In this document: positions 45,150 through 56,500 of the stretch, in pieces
Numbering within the stretch: the stretch's first letter is position 1
How the letters are laid out: each line of letters begins with the position of its first letter
NCBI GenBank assembly: GCA_964019425.1
Contig: OZ025817.1
Coordinates: 496,001 to 560,000 of the forward strand
DNA length: 64,000 nt
Reading direction: 5' to 3'
Origin: Flectonema sp. DT1601
Taxonomy: Eukaryota; Euglenozoa; Diplonemea; Diplonemida; Diplonemidae
The notes under the pieces: model-generated
Databases searched by the model: none
Told to the model about the DNA's origin: nothing
The model's input: the letters and a program-made list of their open reading frames with translations, nothing else
Position numbers and translations under genes: made by a program

Positions 45150-47714
45150 TTAATTTGATTTGACAGATCTGACGTTAACCCGAAATGATTCCTTCGATGA
45201 ATGAGAAGCTTCACGATGATCTCTAGGAGATAAAGATCTAAGGCTATTCGTATCATCACTATCAACAGTCGATAAAGTATAAGCTCTTGTTGCTTTCCAG
45301 TCTATCGGGAGAGTATTATCAGTTTGAAATCTATAAGCTGCAAAAGATGATTTAATTGCCGCTCGTTCATTCTCAACGGAAGCAACCACAGGCATTGCCT
45401 TATTAACGAGATACGCTTGAAGTTGATCTACTTGAGGTTCTAAGTCAGTATTTAACATACTATTCCGTAGAGATCTCAATCTTTTCATTTTACTCCAGCT
45501 CTCTACCGGAGACATGCCCAAAAGTGTTGGATCTGCTTCGCAGCGAGCTGGTACCAAGTTCCTGTCGGTAGGACTGTGTAGGTAACTATGTCGGTTTAGT
45601 TTGTGGACTCTTGCTTCGAGATATTTCCGTTTTGCCTGCTGGGCGAAGAGTTTCAGTTTATTGAAATAAATTTGTCGGAGTCCCTGAGCGAACATTGAGA
45701 ACATTAGTGAAGTCATTTGTTCGGCCTTTTTACGAACAAAACGTATGTTTACTCGACGACGACCAGCTGCCCAAGTCCTCCACTTTCGAAAATAACTATT
45801 CCTGACCATCAAATCACTTCCACTCATTAAAGTTACTACTATTTCAGATTGACAAGGAACTGACGTTTCTTCACCAGTACTTGTGTCTTCTTCATAATCA
45901 AGAGCTAGTTGTGGCCATGGGTGATGCAATAGAGTCTTTGCAGGAGGTCTCTTCGATGCATTTCTGTGTAAACATGCGCACACAAAACTACTTATATCCA
46001 TGTCAGCTAATATTAAGTCCGGTAGCGTCAGTTCATTGGTTTCATCACAAATGAATCTTAAGGTCTCCAGCTGTCCCATTTTCATGTGAGAAAACGGAGG
46101 CTGACCAGTCAACATTTCTATTACGGTACAACCAAGTGACCAAATATCAACAGTACTGGTGTACTCTTGTTCAGTTATAACTTCAGGTGCCATCCATAAA
46201 GGAGTTCCTTGCAAACTTTTACGACGAGGTCTAATTCCATTCACAAGAGCAGAAGCACCGAAATCACCTAATTTGCAATCACCGTCAACAGTGATGAGGA
46301 TGTTGGCTCCTTTGATATCTCTGTGAACGATTCCTTCACTGTGAAGGTACTCAATTCCAAATAAGATTTGACGGGTATAGTAGCAGGCTGTTTCCCCAGG
46401 TAAGCAACCAAACTGTTGTACCAAATCTGCGACACTCCCACCTGGTACGTATTCCATAAATATATTAACGCATTCGCCTGTTCTCTCAGTGAAAAGATAC
46501 TTCACAACATTTCTGTGATCAAGTGATTTCATTAACGCCACTTCATTTTGTAATTTGACAAGTTTACCTTTAATGTCAGCATCTCTCAGATTAAATCCAA
46601 TACTCTTAACAGCCATCAGTTCTCCAGTTGTACAATTAAGACCGATATGAACAGTACCAAAAGCACCACGACCTATTAATGCTCCCTTCTTCCAAGGAGG
46701 GTTACCTCCATTTGGGGCTCGGCGTCTTGGTGAACTTGCCGCGGAAGCTGTTTTATTCTTTCTATCTGGGCATACTAGTTTTCTATCATCTTCTTTAACA
46801 TTACTGCTAGTCAGGGAAACTGTTGGTGATTCTGGTGGTGATTCTCTTGAAGTTGTAATGGAAACTAATTCAATATTTTGTGGTTTTTGTCTTTGAACAC
46901 TTCGATCTGGTTTTTCAGTAATATCATTGTCTTCATCATCACGAGCTAAGGTGATGTTGCTTTCAGAATCTTGAATATGTAAAGAGACATTAGTACTAAT
47001 TGGATCAGCGAGAGTAACAGATTTCTTAACCCGCTGAGCCTCTCCCGTCGGTGTCACTAATTTACGATAATTAACGGCAGGCTGTGGTTCATTATCTATA
47101 TTCATTTCAGTGCATTTAATTGTCATTTTTTCTCCATCAAGTTCACCGAGTTTTTCCGCTGTTTCAATATCATGAACCTTCCTATTATTATTCTTGTCCA
47201 ACCACAACAATCTCACTGAGAACATTAACAAGGCAGTGATATGAACCAATACAGGACCAGTTATTAAGTACGTCTTTATATCAGTAACGGATTTATTAGG
47301 AATGATGCTCACAACAACAAATATTAAACTCCACAACAACAACAATGGAATCGTAAATGGTTTTGTTCCTGGTCGTATGGATAGCATAAAGTAAGTGTTG
47401 ACAAAGTGTAGAGTAGATGCAACTCCGACCTTTACTATTCCAATGTCCCACAAAGAGTAACTGGATACTGCCGTAATGTCTGTTGCTGTTATTAGTGTTA
47501 TTATTTTGTGTAGACGAGATTGATTGTTTTCTGGTTTTTCATATATTGTTGAGGAACAGTAAGCAGTACACATTACTATCGCTTGTATATAAGTGATCAG
47601 ATCGATTCCCCATCCTGACCGATTTACTACATATATGAGTATTATAATAAACGTTGCTGCTGAACACAACCCAACAAGGGTCGCGCAAAAGGTGTCGCAC
47701 ACGCATTGTCGCAT
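45150..47714 (-). CDS. Membrane-anchored MAP3K-type (STE11/MEKK) protein kinase
   Basis: Single exon, 854 residues. The first 190 residues form about six transmembrane helices (ATFIIILIYVV, FTIPLLLLWSLIFVVVSII, LITGPVLVHITALLMFSV). A polar linker follows to about 335. The kinase domain, about 340-605, has the glycine loop IGRGAFGTVHIG, catalytic Lys in LMAVKSIGF, HRDIKGANIL, DFGAS and MAPEVI, and looks active. The SLQGTPLWMAPE activation segment is typical of MEKK/STE11 kinases, which phosphorylate MAP2Ks. The C-terminus has basic helical segments (NSYFRKWRTWAAGRRR, GLRQIYFNKLKLFAQQAKRK) that may bind calmodulin-like proteins or the cytoskeleton. MEKKs are normally soluble, so the membrane module is unusual. 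The start is close behind CGTCAAG. Confidence 0.92.
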   Translation of the reverse strand: MRQCVCDTFCATLVGLCSAATFIIILIYVVNRSGWGIDLITYIQAIVMCTAYCSSTIYEKPENNQSRLHKIITLITATDITAVSSYSLWDIGIVKVGVASTLHFVNTYFMLSIRPGTKPFTIPLLLLWSLIFVVVSIIPNKSVTDIKTYLITGPVLVHITALLMFSVRLLWLDKNNNRKVHDIETAEKLGELDGEKMTIKCTEMNIDNEPQPAVNYRKLVTPTGEAQRVKKSVTLADPISTNVSLHIQDSESNITLARDDEDNDITEKPDRSVQRQKPQNIELVSITTSRESPPESPTVSLTSSNVKEDDRKLVCPDRKNKTASAASSPRRRAPNGGNPPWKKGALIGRGAFGTVHIGLNCTTGELMAVKSIGFNLRDADIKGKLVKLQNEVALMKSLDHRNVVKYLFTERTGECVNIFMEYVPGGSVADLVQQFGCLPGETACYYTRQILFGIEYLHSEGIVHRDIKGANILITVDGDCKLGDFGASALVNGIRPRRKSLQGTPLWMAPEVITEQEYTSTVDIWSLGCTVIEMLTGQPPFSHMKMGQLETLRFICDETNELTLPDLILADMDISSFVCACLHRNASKRPPAKTLLHHPWPQLALDYEEDTSTGEETSVPCQSEIVVTLMSGSDLMVRNSYFRKWRTWAAGRRRVNIRFVRKKAEQMTSLMFSMFAQGLRQIYFNKLKLFAQQAKRKYLEARVHKLNRHSYLHSPTDRNLVPARCEADPTLLGMSPVESWSKMKRLRSLRNSMLNTDLEPQVDQLQAYLVNKAMPVVASVENERAAIKSSFAAYRFQTDNTLPIDWKATRAYTLSTVDSDDTNSLRSLSPRDHREASHSSKESFRVNVRSVKSN

Positions 47715-48129
47715 ATGCCTTGACGATTACTCACGTCATCCGTTTCGCATTATCGCCTTTTGTTGATCTCTTCCCCTTTAATACAAAGTCCCCTTAACTA
47801 ATTTATTATGTTAAACGCTAAGGAAGGCTATGGAGGGGGAAAGATGGAACATTAAATAACATCACACACACACACACAACTGTTAACTATTTTTTATTTA
47901 GATGATAACCTTCTCTCTCACAATCATCAGACATGTTTCCCATTAGTGTCTTCAAGGTAAAAGGAAAATGTTTTTTAAAAAAAAAAAAGGTAACAATCCA
48001 ACTATTAGTTAGAATTAATCTACTTGTAGATACAACACAAAAGTACAAGTACTGCTATGGTAAGCGTTTTGGTGTGGATTGTCAACCAGGAGACGATATT
48101 AATATTTACTTACAACGGAATAAATCAAC
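47715..48129. other. Spacer with CA microsatellite
   Basis: No gene supported. A (CA)n repeat lies at 47862-47878. A plus-strand open frame at 47933-48340 runs antisense into the next gene and begins in an A-tract region; it looks accidental. Confidence 0.6.
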
Positions 48130-49005
48130 TCATCCAGTGCCTCCGTCCTTCCTAACAGAGGATCGTCTCGATGAAATAACAGAACTTTTCTTACTAATTG
48201 AAGTTGTTGTTGTTGCTGTTGTTGCTGTTGTTGCCGCTGATATTATAGAATCACCTCTCTCCCTATTAGTGATTGGAAGAGGTATCGATACTAAATCAGA
48301 AACAGCTGTTGAGTTCTTTCGACTGTCTACTACTTGTTGAATTCGATGAAGTTTTTGAAGCTGAGTTGCGAGTGATGTAAGTCGAGCTTCATGATTGGCC
48401 TTACTCGAGTTGTCATCCAAACTATCATATGTAAGAACAGTTCTTGGTGTTTCTTCTTTAATAATATTGTGATGCTGGTGTTGTTGTTGTTGCTTTGAAA
48501 CAGAAGAAGGATGTGATGATTGCCGATTATGATGCAGCTCACTGTTTTCAGGTGTTGAGACTGGAGGAGGATGCTTCACATTATTAATACGACTAACTCC
48601 GATAGTTCGTCTTGGTGATACCGAAGGTAATTCTTGAAAGTTTTGTTGCGGATGCTTCTCTAATGCCTTTTCTGATGCAACTGTTGCAAGTGCCTGACGA
48701 GTGTCTACAAGCTCTTGAATTATCGCCATAATCGCTGACCGTAGTTTTGGATCATCGAGTGACTGACTCGGAATCGATCCTTCAATCCAATTCCAAATAT
48801 CTGCTGCTTCAGTAACTCCCGTCTGCTTCTCTAACTCAGGCGGCATAGGACTTAACATCATTTTTCTTTGAACAACTTCTTGTTGATCACCCATCATCAA
48901 TCTTGTTTGTAAGGCCATCCTTTGAACTTTACACATATTAAGTGATGTTTCGATACTGTTGCTGATATTCGTTACGGGTTGTTCGCCTTTGTTGATTGAG
49001 TCCAT
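48130..49005 (-). CDS. Hypothetical low-complexity protein, 291 residues
   Basis: Single exon. Residues 1-125 are helical and acidic/polar (IWNWIEGSIPSQSLDDPKLR, AIMAIIQELVDTRQALATVA). The rest is disordered, with Gln/His (SKQQQQHQHHN) and Ala/Thr (TTATTATTTTS) runs and a Ser/Arg-rich tail (SSRRSSVRKDG). No domain recognised. The start codon lies 20 nt after TTTCTTCAG and the gene is head-to-tail with the MAP3K. Probably real, because the helical part shows amino-acid and codon use like its neighbours. Confidence 0.72.
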   Translation of the reverse strand: MDSINKGEQPVTNISNSIETSLNMCKVQRMALQTRLMMGDQQEVVQRKMMLSPMPPELEKQTGVTEAADIWNWIEGSIPSQSLDDPKLRSAIMAIIQELVDTRQALATVASEKALEKHPQQNFQELPSVSPRRTIGVSRINNVKHPPPVSTPENSELHHNRQSSHPSSVSKQQQQHQHHNIIKEETPRTVLTYDSLDDNSSKANHEARLTSLATQLQKLHRIQQVVDSRKNSTAVSDLVSIPLPITNRERGDSIISAATTATTATTTTSISKKSSVISSRRSSVRKDGGTG

Positions 49006-49338
49006 TTTATTATTGTTTTTTTTTACTGAAGAAAAAAAAAATAAAAAATGAATAGACTCCGATACAGCAGCTGAAGACTTTGTATTCTATACTAACTCGC
49101 TACTAATTGCGAGTTGTATTCGTATAACCCGAAAAGTGCGGCTACTTCACTACCTGTCAGACTACCGTGAGATGTCTACCAACATGAAAGGCATCGGCTA
49201 TTTGTTTTTCTCAAGTGCTTTTTTTTTTTTTTTTTTTTTTCCCATCCTTTAAGGTTCAGTATTTCTTTTATTCTCCAGGTGGGTTTATTTTTTCTTTTTT
49301 TTCTAATAACTTTTTTTTTAAAATCTCCCTCTTGCAGA

Positions 49339-49371
<33 letters not shown>

Positions 49372-49990
49372 CATTGCGAAGAAAATTCAAAACGCATTTT
49401 TACTCAAAAAGCCCAAACGGTAGAGTATTTCTTGAAAAAAATGTCTTAATCTACATTGTGATTCAATTTGAACCATTTTTTTTTTTTGCTCTCCACTCCT
49501 CAGAAAGATAAATTAAAAAAATAAACACACTTAAACCAGTAGTAAGAATCTTGTTTCCCGCATATAGCTGGATTGGGGAGTGTCTACAATTCGGAACTGA
49601 GAAAGCTTAAAAGGAGGTTTAACGACAACAGCCGTTAACAGTTTTTTTTTTTTTTTCTTTTAAAAAAGCTCGGTATCATGCCTGTTCTGTTACGAAGAAT
49701 AAGAGAATGAAAAAAAGGAAAAAAAAATTAGGAAGGAAAAAAAAAAAAAAAAAAAAAAAAAAAAACAGTCAAGCACTTTTGCTGTACTTAACGAGCTTGC
49801 ATTGAATTGTGTTTTTCTATGGATAGTGAAGTCAGTGCAGTCCAGACAGTGCTGCTCAGTTCCGTTCACTGTCCTTTAACAATTCTTTCCTTCTTTTTTT
49901 TTTTTTTCTTTTTTAGACTTTTTTTTTTTCCCCCTGGTATTCCACTAATAAAAAAAAAATTTCAAATTTTATTGTTTGTTTGTGCTTTGT

Positions 49991-50026
<36 letters not shown>

Positions 50027-51429
50027 TTTGTTTGTTTCGTTTACTTCTATAATTACACAAATCCGAAGTGAGGGGAAAAGGCTGGGGAAGGGGGAAGGCA
50101 ATCGTGAGAAAAAACAGCGTTTTTTTTTTTTTTTTTTTTTTTTTTTCTCTTCTTTTTTTTTTCGATTAACAAGCTGCTTTGATCGTCTGTGGAAAAAAGA
50201 AATGGGGAACAAGTAGTTTGGGATAACTATAATCACTATTCTAGATAAAAATTTTTTTTTTTTTTCCCCCTCCGAGAACCAAAGTTTACGAATGGCAATG
50301 CTGGAAGTTGAACTTTGCATTTAAATGAGCTGAATAACCAACTGAAGTGCTATAAAAAGATAGACTATATTAACTAATGTCAACCGTGGCCTTCTAATTC
50401 GTGGTTTCTGTCATATAAAGCAGTTCAAGGCATGCTAAGAACAAAGGACGAAAATAAGAACAGGATTGGTAGATGCAAAAAAAAAAAAAAAAAAAAGTTT
50501 GGGAAATGAAACTTACTGTGAGCGAAAGATAACAACAAAAAAGAGGGAAATAAATAAAAAAAAAAGAAAATGGGGGTGAATAATTGGACACGAAGGATGA
50601 AACGTTTGCACAACCGACCACGGCTAAATAATTGCTTGAGTTTGCCCACCAGTCCAGAAAGACTTATGAAGCCCTTCAAGCAATACCAATATGTGTTTAT
50701 GTTTTTTTTTCTTTTCTTTTCATTTTTTTTTTTTTTATTGTTTTTTTTGTTTTTGTTTTTTTTTTAAAAAAAAAAACTTTTATTTCCCTTCCCAACTCTG
50801 TGAGGGTTATTAGCATTGGTTTTTTATTTTACCTCCTTCCGACGCTGGGAGGCATGCGTTGGGAAGGCCAAGCAAAAAGCAAATGCAAAGAATAAACAAA
50901 GCATGCACCCAGCATACGTCTTCCTCCACAGTATATGCCCCAAAGTCGTGTTAGTAAGTAAATTGAATAGCTACAGCATTGGGAAAGACAAGAAAGGACA
51001 ATCTCGATTATAATAAATGAAAAAAAAAAAAAAAAAAAAAAAAAAGGAAATATATAGCAAGTCTGGCAAGAGAGAAAGAAAGTTTTGCGCACAAACCGCA
51101 ACCTTTGAGTGAAGAGAACCAAGAACTTATGATACTCTTTCACTAATTCGAGTCAAAGTGTTGTAGGAAAGTGCGTCATTGTAGAAGAAAAAAATCCATT
51201 CTTGAAACGTTGTCTAACGCATATTTTAAATAACCAATGCTGTAATATGTAATCTAACAAAGGGACTGAAGAATAAACTACGAATGCTGCTAAGAAGATA
51301 TGTAGATTTACTCCAAGAATGCCCTCGGAATTTCATTCGTTGGTCTTGGGCAATCCGGTCTACCCACGGCACTGCGGTTTAGCGCTTTGGTAGCAACAAA
51401 ACAAGACCCATGCCAGTAAGGTCGCCAAC
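49006..51429. other. 2.4-kb gene-poor region dense in A/T homopolymers
   Basis: No gene supported. Long tracts occur at 49219-49240, 49341-49370, 49738-49765, 49992-50025, 50120-50146, 50477-50496 and 51021-51045. Open frames are poly-Phe/Lys artefacts. Confidence 0.65.
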
Positions 51430-52736
51430 TTACCTCGGGCGTTTCTGGTTAGCAACTTGATTTATCTTGCTTACCCATAGATGAGCGTGACCAGCTGGAT
51501 CTTCAAAGTTATACGTCCGTCCTTTTGTCACAACGTCGAAGTCACATTTGGTTTTGGCTTTGGCAACGATATCATCACACCAAGGAACGTGCTTTTTTAT
51601 TTTATGAGCCTCCTTATCCTCAATGTAGAACAGTCTGGGGAAGTTTGTCAATATCAGGATTCGTTTCTTCTTTGAAAGCATTCGACGGGTTTTTATTGTC
51701 TCACCAGCATACAATACCTCTTCATTTTCTAGAAGGAATTTTTTCCAATCAGCAGAGTGATTGTGATCAACGTGAGACGTAACTGTTTTCTCATTAATGT
51801 GCTCCCAATCAACTTTCATGAAGAAACGATGTGCTTTTAGCTCCGTGAACCCTCCGCATGACTCAGAACCAAGACGCTGAGTAGGTTTGTCTTTTATTAA
51901 CAGTCTTTCAATAAAGCTGCGAGCCTCAGCAGGAACGAATGGGGGGTATTCTAAGACAGTATCAGAAATGGATTTAAATATCAAATATGCCGTCTGGCCT
52001 GTGAATGGAGGCCGTCCACAAAACAATTGAAACACAACACAACCTAATGCCCAAAGATCACTTTCATAACCTGCTCTACATCCTCCGTCTTTTGTTTCTT
52101 TAAACATTTCTGGTGCCATGTACTGTGCTGTTCCTGTGAATTTTTTACTGTCTTCATCGTCTTTTTCAGCCCAGCACGCTGTTCCAAAATCAGCAAGCTT
52201 TACGTGAAAGTCAGCTGTCAGTAAAATATTTTCTGGTTTCAAGTCTCTGTGAAGTACCTGATGTTTGTTTTTTTTTGGTTTTTAGTTTCTCTTCTTCCCT
52301 TTTTAAAAATTGAAGGGAGAGAAAAAAAAAAAAAAAAAAAAAAAAAAAGAGTAAATACCTTCAGCTTACGCAAGTACTCAAGCGCAAGAACAATCTCTCC
52401 AACAAACTGGGGAGCAACTTCAGGCATGTGGGACAAGTCGTATTTTTTCATGTATTTAAATAACTCTCCACCTCTGCAATAGTCAAGAACAACATAAGTT
52501 TCGTGGTCAGTCTCCCACGATGCTTGCATGTTCACGATATTCGGATGGTTTAGGGCGCTCATAATCTCAATTTCTAATTGTATATTAACGAATGACGAAC
52601 TGTTGCACTGAGCCTTGTCCATTACCTTGATAGCGACGGGTTCCTTGTCCCTTTTACGGAGTCCGCTGTATACCTTTGCATAGGCGCCATCGCCCAGTAT
52701 TTTGCTGTCAATTATGAAGTCGTCTTTTCCTAACAT
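51430..52736 (-). CDS. PDK1: 3-phosphoinositide-dependent protein kinase 1
   Basis: Exons 52736-52359 and 52257-51430 (101-bp intron with a coding-strand T-tract of 27) give 401 residues. The kinase domain starts at DFIIDSKILGDGAYAKVYSG and shows VAIKVMDK, LHRDLKPENILL (spanning the splice), LADFGTA and YMAPEMF. The C-terminal PH domain (MLSKKKRILILTNFPRLFYI, NFEDPAGHAHLWVSKINQV) is diagnostic of PDK1 among AGC kinases. PDK1 phosphorylates the activation loop of AKT, S6K and other AGC kinases at membranes rich in phosphoinositides, in the same pathway as TOR, whose gene lies directly upstream. Oddity: the usual activation-loop Ser before FVGTAQY is a Lys here (KKFTGTAQY). The start follows CATCTCCAG by 11 nt. 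It is shorter than human PDK1 (556). Confidence 0.95.
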
Positions 52737-53552
52737 ATTGTGAAGTGCTGGAGATGAATAGAAATATGAAAAAAAAAAAAAAAAAAAAAACCAATTTTTT
52801 TTTTTGACATATTTGAAAAAATGCTTATGCCTTCCCACAGAATACATTCTTCCCAGTGCTATGATGCATATCATTATGTTGGTTGGCACTACTTAGGTGT
52901 TGAATATAAAAATGAGAGTGAGATTTCATGAAAGCAAAAAATAAATAACCTTCCACGAGGAAGACAAAACGGAAACAAAGAAAACCATCCAAAGCAATGG
53001 TTTTTTCGGCAGGAAGAATATTGAGCGAATCCTTCACACAACACGGATGGCAAAAAAAAAAGACTGGAAATTGCAGTTTGCTTTATTCTTTTTTTTTTTT
53101 TTTTTTCCCCTCGTTTTTTTAAGAACGGCTACACAACTGTATTCCACACCAAGTCAAGCACGCCCCAATCTGATAAAGACGGCTCAACAACAGAACCTCT
53201 ACCGGTAGATGGTGCACGGCATGGAGCGAAAATCCTACCACAACAACTAACCAATACTGGTATACGTTTCCTTCTTTCTCTTTGGCATTTTTCTTAACCT
53301 TGTAAAAACCGTTTTCCTACCATATTGCTTTAGTCTTTGCTACATGGAACAGAACACAACAAATGGGAAACACCTTTAGTGAATGAAACAATATGGGAAA
53401 GGGTAAAGAGTGTTTTCTGCTGCATCGGTTGCTTTTGTTTTTCTCTTTTTTTTTTTTTTTTTTTGCTTTTTTTTTGTTTGTTTTAGTAGTTCAGGTTAAC
53501 TCGAATTGCCAACCCAACGTTCGGAAGAATACTTTTCAAAACAATCCTCTAC
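52737..53552. other. Spacer between PDK1 and TOR
   Basis: No gene. A-tracts and T-tracts lie at 52771-52790, 53089-53106 and 53448-53464. It includes the PDK1 upstream acceptor-like site and presumably the TOR 3' untranslated region. Confidence 0.6.
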
Positions 53553-56500
53553 TCACCAGAAAGGACACCATCCTATGTAGCAGCTGCACAAGTTTTCAAC
53601 ACGAGTCGCTTGATTGATTAGTCTGTCAACTTGTTTATTGATATCAAGTCCTCCAGCCTCTTTCTCAAAGTCTGTACCATTTAGCTTATCATTTATACGA
53701 GATAGCAGTTGAACTCCTTTATGAGTGGTGTCTCCAGAAGAGTCATCGACTGGATCCGCTTCGTCACAATGGACAGAAGCTGACTTCAGTTCACGTTCAT
53801 CAGCAGTTCTATCCTTGCGTGTCGGCATTGCATTTTCAGGTGCGTTTGCTTCTTGGCTTTCAGGTAGAGTGTCGCAGTATTCAGTAATGATGTTACGTCT
53901 CATGGCGAGATTCTTATCTGCGATGTCTGAAGTGCCTTGACCTTTCTTATAAACATTTCCAGCTAGAATCCTCCATTGCAACAAAGGATCATGAACGAAG
54001 GCCTCTAACATAGCCATAACACTTCCTTTATGCTCTCTGAGTACACGCATTACGTCTTCACATGTGTGGCGGTAGTTTCCTTCTATACCACTAACTTCCA
54101 TGGCTGATATTAACATTCTTGTTAGTCTGAATGGAATCTTTTCAGGAAACTTATCACGAAGCATAGCAACTTCAAAACAATCACCGAAATCAATGTGAAC
54201 GACTTTTCCTGTCACCCGCTGAAGCATTAAATTATTCGGATGCCTGTCTCCAAGTCCCAATATATAACCAACCATACTCATAGTCGCTAATGACAACGTG
54301 TATGTCGTTCTTCTATCCAACCATACTTCTGCTGTTCCAGACTGAAGCCATAAAACTTTGTATAAATCATTTCCAGCAGTATGTTGCAACATATGTTCGA
54401 ACAATTCAACTTTATTAACCAAAGGTAACAACTCATAAGCGTGATCGTTATTGAAACAGAGTTGAATCATGTGTTGGTATTCTACGTTGATCCGTATCTG
54501 TTTTGATTTCCTATAATCCTTTACAAGACTATGAAGGGTATCGCAATTATCAACCCATCCAATGAGTCCAGCATTACTGTTAAGTGGAATTACTGGATAC
54601 CTTTGTATTTGTAAGGCTGTTTTCATAGCTGTAGCGCTGTCGCTTTGAAGTAAGGCGTTTGTGAGACCGAATAATTGCATGACTCGTTCATCAAGACGAA
54701 GGTCTTCGTGACCTTTTAAAAGAAATTTATAAACATTTCCATCACTGCCATGGATATGCATCTTGCGAGGACGTTGTTTTGATAACAAGACTTCCATGTG
54801 TGGATGAAAACTTTTGATTCGGACAGTTGAAGAAACACTTTTAGCGTTTAATAACCCAGGTACTGCTATGTCGAGGTCTTGAGCTTGGTACAGTTGAGGA
54901 GAGCAGAATTGTAATTCCAGTGTAGTGTGATCTTCAGGAATCTTTTTACGAAGTTTTTTATAAGTTGAGTAATAAAGCTCCCATGCCTGATGAATATATT
55001 GATCGTTTCCTGTTCGCAAGTATTCCTGACACCATTCAAAAGCCTCCTGTAGATGTCTTCCATATTCTTGTTTGAAAGAAACTTCCATGAGAGTTTCTAT
55101 TTTACGAAGTTGATTATGCAAGGGGAATAACGTTCGAAGCATTCCTTCTATGTCTTGAGAGCTGAAAAATAGCTTCGATGCTTCTTCAATTCCCTCATGC
55201 CACTGTTCATGGACAATGATAGCCACACGGATTAGTTCTGTACTAACAAATTCACATTGTTCGACAAGAGCTGGAGAGTGTTGTCTCATTGATTCGAGAA
55301 TCGTTTGACTAGCAGCTTTACGTTGAGCGTGGGCACTTTTAGCGCAAACGGTAAGAGGGTAAACAAGTGATTGTGGATACTCTTTTCCGATTCTACTTAG
55401 AAGTTGACCAACCGAGTCTGCTATTTTATGATCACTCGTATGAACGCGAGCAATAATTTGAGGAATCACAAGCAACCAGACATCGAGTGAAATCAAATCG
55501 AATCCCGACTTCAGAACCTTCTCAACCTTCGGATCATGTCCGTGTAAAAACCAAAGCGTCAACAACCTCAAAATATCCTGAAGAACACTCGCGTGAGATG
55601 GACCTAATGTTATACTTTTAATATACCCTTCAATTGCTGCTGTTATGTAGGAAATCGCATTTTTTGATTTCTCAGCCTGATTTTGGTTGGCAAGAGCCCA
55701 AGCATGCCAAGCTCTGTACCAAGTTTTATCGAACACCATGGCTTCCTTATAGTAAGTCATGGCTTTATTTATTTCTTCTGTGTTCTTTTCAACGGTCCAG
55801 TCTCCGTATTTTACGCAACATCGAGAGAGAAGCTCATCAGTGTTATAAGTAGATTCGCGAATTTTTAAATTTGTGATTAGACTTTCTAGATTTACATAAG
55901 CACCTTCCTTGTCACCAACTGCCCACATGTGTTTGAAATATGCAAAACTTACTTTGTGATCGTACTGTGGACCAGCTAGCTCGGTTGCGGATACCATATG
56001 GTGTTGATGGCCAAGTAGATTTACTAAAGTCTGGTGCTCCAGTTTATGTTGTCCTTGATTTCTACAAAGACCTATAAACTTTAACCATGTACCACAATCA
56101 TCGACGGGTTTCACTAACAGAGTTCTGACTTGTAAAATAGAATCCCAATGCCTGACAGTAGTAGCACATCCTCTTAATCTGGTCATCCAACTCTTTCTGA
56201 CTAAACTATTTAAGTTTGATCCTTTTTGTTGACGCACCAAACTGTTTTTATTGAAAAGTTTTTTGAATTAGCAGGACAACACTCTTCACAAGTATATAAT
56301 TATAGACATACCGAATCTCTTCGAGTTCTACCAACTGCTGGCATTGAATTAACGACTCGTAGGCCCTGTCGTAACCTTCGGAGACGAAGGCTGTCAATTC
56401 CTGTTTATTATTATGTTTTTTTGGAGAATTTAATTTTATTCCATTAATTCATATTAGAAATAACAAACCTTCGCAAGACAATCTCGAGCGTAATTTATCA

